Shown piece by piece: positions 60,075 through 64,000 of a DNA stretch of 64,000 nt (within the stretch, counting starts at the first letter, position 1; every line of letters starts with the position of its first letter). The notes under the pieces were generated by a model. That model ran no database searches. It had not been told where the DNA came from and was given only the letters and a program-made list of their open reading frames with translations. The position numbers and the translations under genes were made by a program. The stretch covers positions 1 to 64,000 of the forward strand of contig JACKDU010000008.1 of the NCBI GenBank assembly GCA_020633335.1. Reading direction: 5' to 3'. This DNA comes from Myxococcales bacterium. GTDB lineage: Bacteria > Myxococcota_A > Polyangia > Nannocystales > Nannocystaceae.

Positions 60075-62102
60075 CTAGTTCCCCTCGTAGATCCAGAGCC
60101 CGGCCTTCGCCTGCCCGCCCTCGCCCCCCGCGAGGACGCCGACCTCGATCCGGCTCGGCCAGCGGGCGGAGCGGTGGACGGTGTGGGTCGCCGCCGTGAA
60201 GTCGTCGTCGCGCGCCTTGAAGATGTTGTCGACCCAGCGCTGCGGGTTGCGATCGACGAGCGGGAACCACGTGCTCTGGATCTGGATCATCACCCGGTGG
60301 CCGGCCTTGAAGGTGTGGAGGACGTCCTGGAGCGGCACCTTGAGCGCGGTCGCCTGGCCCGGGGAGAAGGGCCGCGCGCGCTCGTAGCCCTCGCGGTAGC
60401 GCCCGCGGAGGACCTCGGAGCGGACCATCATCTGGTAGCCGCCCATGCGCTTCCCCGGCCGCAGGTGCGGGTGATCCGGGGCGTCGTCGGGGAAGACGTC
60501 GATCACCTTGACCACCCAGTCGGCGTCGCGCTGGCTGGTCGCCACCCAGAGGTGGGCGTCGATCGGCCCGGCGAGCGTCAGGTCGCGCTCGAGCGGGGCT
60601 GTCTGATAGGTCAGGACGTCGGGGCGGCGGGAGGCGAAGCGCTGGTCGTCGGTCATGTACTCGCGGGTCATGCCGACGTGCACGTCCTCGCTGAAGGGGA
60701 CCGGCCGCGCGGGGTCGGAGAGGAAGCGGTCGGCGCCCGCCCCCTTCGGCGCCTCGTCGAGGCGGAGCTCGCCGGCGGCCGCGAGGTAGAGCGAGCGCCG
60801 GGCGAGCGCCGGCGGCGGCCAGGCGTCGAAGCGCCGCCACTGGTTGGCGCCGGTCTCGAAGACGGTCGCCTCGGCGATCGGCGGCGGCCCCTCGCCGCGC
60901 CCCTTGAGGTGGTGGTCGAAGAAGGCGCGCTCGATCGCCGCCTGGTAGTGCTCCGAGGTCGGCGCCCCGAACTCGACGTTGCCGAGGTGATCGCCCGCCG
61001 TCCGACCCCAGCCGCCGTGCTGCCAGGGGCCCATCACCAGGTGGTTGTGGACCCCGGGGTTCTGGGCCTCGATCGCCCGGTAGATGCTCAGCGGCCCGTA
61101 GAGGTCCTCGGCGTCGAACCATCCGCCGACCACCATCACCGCCGGCGCGACATCCTTGAGGTGGGGGAGGAGGTTCCGCGCCCGCCAGAACTCGTCGTAG
61201 GTCGGGTGCTCGACGATCTCGCGCCAGAAGGCGACGCCCCCCTTGAAGAAGCGTGCGTCGACGTTGGCGAGCGAGCCCAGGGCCATGAAGAAGGCGAAGC
61301 CGTCGGGCGTGCCGTGGTTGAAGCGCTCGCCCCAGGTCGTCGTCGGCCGCGCCTGCTCGCGGCCGAAGGTCGCGAAGAAGTTGAAGAAGTGGGGGAGGAA
61401 GAAGGCGCCGTGGTGGTAGAAGTCGTCGAAGTACCAGTCGGCGATCGGCGCCTGCGGCGAGACGGCGACCAGCGCGGGGTGGTGATCGATCATCCCCGCG
61501 GCCGCATAGAAGCCGGGGTACGAGATCCCCCACTGGCCGACCCGCCCGTTGTTGCCGGCGACGTTCGCCAGGAGCCAGGTGATCGTGTCGAAGGTGTCGC
61601 TGCTCTCATCGATCTCGGTCGGCGCCGCCTTCTGCGGGCGATGGGGGCGGACGTTCTCAAATGTCCCTTCGGACATAAATCGGCCGCGGACGTCCTGGTA
61701 GACGAAGATGTAGCCGTCCCGCGCGAGCGCCTCGCTGGGCCCGAGCTTGCGCGGCATCTCGTCGCCGTAGGGGCCGATCGAGTAGGGCGTGCGGATCATC
61801 AGGATCGGGTAGGTCCGGGCCGGGCCCGCGTCCTTGGGGGTGTAGATCGCGGTGAAGAGCTCGACCCCGTCGCGCATCGGGATCTTGACCTCGCGCTTGT
61901 CGTAGGCGCCGGCGATGTGGGCCGCGAGCGCGTCGGCCGGGTCCTCCGGGGCCGGCGGCGCGGCGGCCTCGACCGGCGGCGGGGCCTCGTCGGCGGACGC
62001 TGGCGGCGGCGAGGGAGGCGAGTCCGCGGCCCCCGTGGGCCTCGCGCAGGCGAGGGCGAGGGCGAAGAGCGGGAGGAGCGGGCGGAGCGGGCGCGCCGAC
62101 AT
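60075..62102 (-). CDS. CocE/NonD-family hydrolase lipoprotein
   Basis: 675 residues. Lipobox LALAC, a Pro/Ala/Ser linker, then a CocE/X-Pro-dipeptidyl-aminopeptidase domain: IRTPYSIGPYGDEM, YQDVRGRFMSEGTF, nucleophile elbow GQWGISYPGF (Ser194), GGWFDAEDLYG (acid), and a histidine in MGPWQHGGW. The C-terminal jelly-roll part starts near SLYLAAAGELRLDE and includes DAHLWVATSQRDADWVVKVI. Secreted acyl- or peptide-hydrolase; substrate unknown. A copy of the dispersed palindrome spans the conserved VRGRFMSEGTF stretch, written in TTT, TCC, GAA and ACA codons that are rare here. Confidence 0.9.
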   Translation of the reverse strand: MSARPLRPLLPLFALALACARPTGAADSPPSPPPASADEAPPPVEAAAPPAPEDPADALAAHIAGAYDKREVKIPMRDGVELFTAIYTPKDAGPARTYPILMIRTPYSIGPYGDEMPRKLGPSEALARDGYIFVYQDVRGRFMSEGTFENVRPHRPQKAAPTEIDESSDTFDTITWLLANVAGNNGRVGQWGISYPGFYAAAGMIDHHPALVAVSPQAPIADWYFDDFYHHGAFFLPHFFNFFATFGREQARPTTTWGERFNHGTPDGFAFFMALGSLANVDARFFKGGVAFWREIVEHPTYDEFWRARNLLPHLKDVAPAVMVVGGWFDAEDLYGPLSIYRAIEAQNPGVHNHLVMGPWQHGGWGRTAGDHLGNVEFGAPTSEHYQAAIERAFFDHHLKGRGEGPPPIAEATVFETGANQWRRFDAWPPPALARRSLYLAAAGELRLDEAPKGAGADRFLSDPARPVPFSEDVHVGMTREYMTDDQRFASRRPDVLTYQTAPLERDLTLAGPIDAHLWVATSQRDADWVVKVIDVFPDDAPDHPHLRPGKRMGGYQMMVRSEVLRGRYREGYERARPFSPGQATALKVPLQDVLHTFKAGHRVMIQIQSTWFPLVDRNPQRWVDNIFKARDDDFTAATHTVHRSARWPSRIEVGVLAGGEGGQAKAGLWIYEGN
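61662..61675. repeat. TGTCC-N4-GGACA palindrome copy (in CocE-like gene)
   Basis: Exact core with loop CTTC, the same loop as at 38577. On the coding strand it encodes the conserved Phe-Met-Ser-Glu-Gly-Thr-Phe segment, so here the motif is accommodated by codon choice, not by an insertion. Confidence 0.6.
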
Positions 62103-62164
62103 CGGCCGATGGTAGCGCGCGAAGGCGCCCCGTGGCCGGGCGCTGCGACGTAGAATCCGCCGCC

Positions 62165-62953
62165 ATGCAGCTCCGGACCGCCTCGCCGCCCCCCGCCCTC
62201 GCCCTCTCCCTCGCCCTCTCCCTCAGCGCCTGCTTCAGCGACGACGACGGGGCGACGACCGACGCGAGCGCGACCTCGACCACCGGCGCGAGCGCGACCT
62301 CGACCACCGGCGCGAGCGCGACTTCGACGGGCGGCGAGACCGAGAGCGCCAGCGGCAGCGGCTCGGCGAGCGCCGGCACGACCGGCGGCGTCATCGACCC
62401 CGAGGTCGAGGCGCTCTGCGCCGCCGCCGAGGGTTCGATCGTCGAGGGCCTGACGACCCAGTGCGAGTGTGAGGTCGCCGCCGGCAACTTCGCGGACGTC
62501 GACGCCTGCCTCGCCGACCTCGGCTTCGACCCCCAGGTCGCCTGCACCTGCGCGATCATGGCGACCTACCCGCTGGGCCCCCACTACGAGTGCCTCGGCC
62601 CGGTCACCGCCGACTTCGCGACGTGCATGAAGACCACCGGCTGCGACGACCTCGATGCCCTCGATCTCTGCTTCTTCACCCTCCTCGACGCCGGCGATTG
62701 CCCGGACTCCGATCAGGCCGCCGAGGCTCAGGTCCGCTTCGAGTGCTACGGCGACGCGCCCTTCGCCTGCGGCTCCGGCGAGACGATCCCCGAGACCTGG
62801 GTCTGCGATCTCGACGACAACTGCGCCGACGGCTCCGACGAGTCGCGCTGCCCCGTGTTCATGTGCAAGAGCGGCGACGAGATCCCGCTCGAGTGGCAAT
62901 GCGACGGCGCGGCCGACTGCCCCGACGGCGACGACGAGGAGAATTGCCCGTAG
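62165..62953 (+). CDS. Lipoprotein with two LDL-receptor class A-like modules
   Basis: 262 residues. Lipobox SLSAC, then CFSDDDG, a ~50-residue Ala/Ser/Thr/Gly spacer built from three 24-bp repeats, a Cys-rich middle domain (CECEVAAGNFADVDACLADL, TCAIMATYPLGPHYECLG), and two C-terminal modules: PFACGSGETIPETWVCDLDD with NCADGSDESRC, and FMCKSGDEIPLEWQCDGAAD with CPDGDDEENC. The C-x-D-GSDE pattern is the calcium-binding LDLa signature, rare in bacteria but known in myxobacteria. Presumed surface-exposed ligand-binding protein. Confidence 0.85.
   Translation: MQLRTASPPPALALSLALSLSACFSDDDGATTDASATSTTGASATSTTGASATSTGGETESASGSGSASAGTTGGVIDPEVEALCAAAEGSIVEGLTTQCECEVAAGNFADVDACLADLGFDPQVACTCAIMATYPLGPHYECLGPVTADFATCMKTTGCDDLDALDLCFFTLLDAGDCPDSDQAAEAQVRFECYGDAPFACGSGETIPETWVCDLDDNCADGSDESRCPVFMCKSGDEIPLEWQCDGAADCPDGDDEENCP
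62264..62335 (+). repeat. Three 24-bp tandem repeats in lipoprotein spacer
   Basis: Units at 62264-62287, 62288-62311 and 62312-62335; the first two are identical, the third diverged at the end. They encode Ala-Ser-Ala-Thr-Ser-Thr-Thr-Gly repeats of the spacer. Confidence 0.8.
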
Positions 62954-62966
62954 CGATGTCGGGGCG

Positions 62967-63869
62967 CTAGAAGCGAGCGCCGAGCACGAGCCCGCCGCCG
63001 CCGCGGAGGCCGAGGGGCGCGAGCGCGAGGTGCTGCGCGCCCTTTCGCTTCTTGACGCCGACGCCGAGGAGGACCGCGCCGGTGATCACCAGCGCCCCCG
63101 CGGCCGCGCCAGCGCCGATCGCCAGGCGGTTGGCGGTTGTCCCCTCCTTGAGGAGATCGCGGAAGACCGCGGGATCCTCCTCGCCGTCGGCGACCGCCGC
63201 CTCGCCGCGGGCATCGACCCGCGCGCCCCAGACCAGGCCGAAGGTCATCGCCCCGAGGCCGAGGGCGCCGGCGCCGAGGAGCGCCCCGCCGGCGATCACC
63301 AGCGGGCGCCCGGGGACCTTCGACTCCTCGTAGGGCACCCCGTCCTCGTCGGGCGCCGGCTCCTCCACCTCGACGACATCGTCCAGGTCGCTCTCGGGCT
63401 CGACCGACCCGGCCTCGCCCGCGGCCTCCGCCTCGGCGATCTTGCCCTCGATCTCGCCGAGCTGCTCCTTGACCGACGCAGCCGTCTCCTCGTCCGCGGG
63501 CCCGAGGGTCTCGAGGTAGTTTGAGAGGAGGCGCTCGGCCTTGCGGAGGTAGAGCACCTGCGGATCGATGGAGTAGGCCTCCACGCAGGCCTGGGCGATC
63601 TGGTAGACGAGCACGCCGCGCTGGCTGGCGTAGGCGGGCTCCGCCGGCAGAGCCGCGTAGGCCTGGGTCCAGAGCTCGATCGCCCCGGGGAAGTCGGCGG
63701 TCTCGAAGCGGGTCTGCGCCTCCTGGGCGAGCTCGCCGATCTTCTGGAGATCCGGCCCCTCATCCCTCGCGGCCGGCTTGGCCGAGCGCGCCGCCGCGGT
63801 CACGGTCGCGGGCGAGACCGTCACCAGGCCGAGGGCGAGGGCGACGAGCGCGGAGAGAGTCGGACGCAT
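62967..63869 (-). CDS. TPR-like exported protein with C-terminal membrane helices
   Basis: 300 residues. Signal peptide (LSALVALALGLVTVSPATVTA), then TPR-like helices (ELAQEAQTRFETADFPGAIE, YASQRGVLVYQIAQACVEAY, LRKAERLLSNYLETLG), an acidic linker (DLDDVVEVEEPAPDEDG) and two hydrophobic segments (PLVIAGGALLGAGALGLGAM; RLAIGAGAAAGALVITGAVL) before a short basic end. This layout recurs in myxobacterial periplasmic proteins of unknown role. It ends 13 bp from the LDLa lipoprotein (convergent). Confidence 0.78.
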   Translation of the reverse strand: MRPTLSALVALALGLVTVSPATVTAAARSAKPAARDEGPDLQKIGELAQEAQTRFETADFPGAIELWTQAYAALPAEPAYASQRGVLVYQIAQACVEAYSIDPQVLYLRKAERLLSNYLETLGPADEETAASVKEQLGEIEGKIAEAEAAGEAGSVEPESDLDDVVEVEEPAPDEDGVPYEESKVPGRPLVIAGGALLGAGALGLGAMTFGLVWGARVDARGEAAVADGEEDPAVFRDLLKEGTTANRLAIGAGAAAGALVITGAVLLGVGVKKRKGAQHLALAPLGLRGGGGLVLGARF

Positions 63870-64000
63870 CCGGTCCCTCAGGATAGGGCGACGGCCGCGG
63901 CCGCGGCAAGGCGACCAGGAGCGCGTGAACGAGCGCGCAGCGCCCTTTCGCGCGCGAATCGAGCCTTCCTCCCTGGGCCCGCCTTGGCCGATAATTCTCC

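Overview
The window is very GC-rich, with codons ending almost always in G or C. It is packed with eukaryotic-type Ser/Thr kinases, lipoproteins that carry long Ser/Thr/Ala/Gly/Asp-rich spacers after the lipobox, a DUF1592/DUF1552 pair, MopE-like and LDL-receptor-like Cys motifs, and MYXO-CTERM-like and PEP-CTERM-like tails. This combination points to a myxobacterium, most likely of the Nannocystaceae group. The taxonomic call is inference from protein style; no rRNA, tRNA, phage or plasmid marker was seen.

Layout. 1-8.4 kb: a partial kinase divergent from a sigma-70-type factor, an NRDE-family protein, a kinase/GT39-like membrane protein pair, and a tightly overlapping operon of FAD oxidoreductase, family 2 glycosyltransferase and polysaccharide deacetylase. 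8.4-23.7 kb: RNase H-family protein, several lipoproteins, a DEAD-box helicase, a kinase with C-terminal TPRs, an esterase, a membrane protein with the C-terminal motif of NACHT proteins, and proteins with MYXO-CTERM-like and PEP-CTERM-like sorting tails. 23.7-30.5 kb: alpha/beta hydrolase, two tandem paralogous lipoproteins, a macro-domain protein divergent from a class III cyclase, a polyprenyl synthase homologue and a lipoprotein esterase. 30.5-35 kb: a four-gene minus-strand operon (DUF1592 cytochrome-like lipoprotein, DUF1552 Tat protein, MopE/DUF5648 lipoprotein, ArsC). 35.4-42 kb: a large membrane alkaline-phosphatase-superfamily protein with HEAT-like repeats, lipoproteins and a PhoX-like protein. 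42-46 kb: a visibly less GC-extreme regulatory cassette (kinase, small unknown protein, ECF-type sigma factor). 46-50.7 kb: cydAB, then an MpaB-family protein abutting a possible membrane terpene cyclase-like protein. 50.7-55.2 kb: a giant kinase-pseudokinase-AAA-TPR regulator. 55.3-64 kb: pyrophosphatase, a multiply frameshifted cyclophilin/HEAT lipoprotein, a zinc-ribbon protein, an orphan CdiI-like immunity protein, a CocE-type hydrolase, an LDLa-repeat lipoprotein and a TPR protein.

The genes are mostly signalling (five kinases, two sigma factors, one cyclase) and cell-surface or periplasmic functions (about a dozen lipoproteins). The most unusual non-genic signal is a dispersed short palindrome, core TGTCC-N4-GGACA. 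It lies between convergent genes, where it looks like a terminator, and also inside coding sequences, where it is built from codons the genome otherwise avoids. I saw no CRISPR array, insertion sequence or biosynthetic cluster of recognised type.
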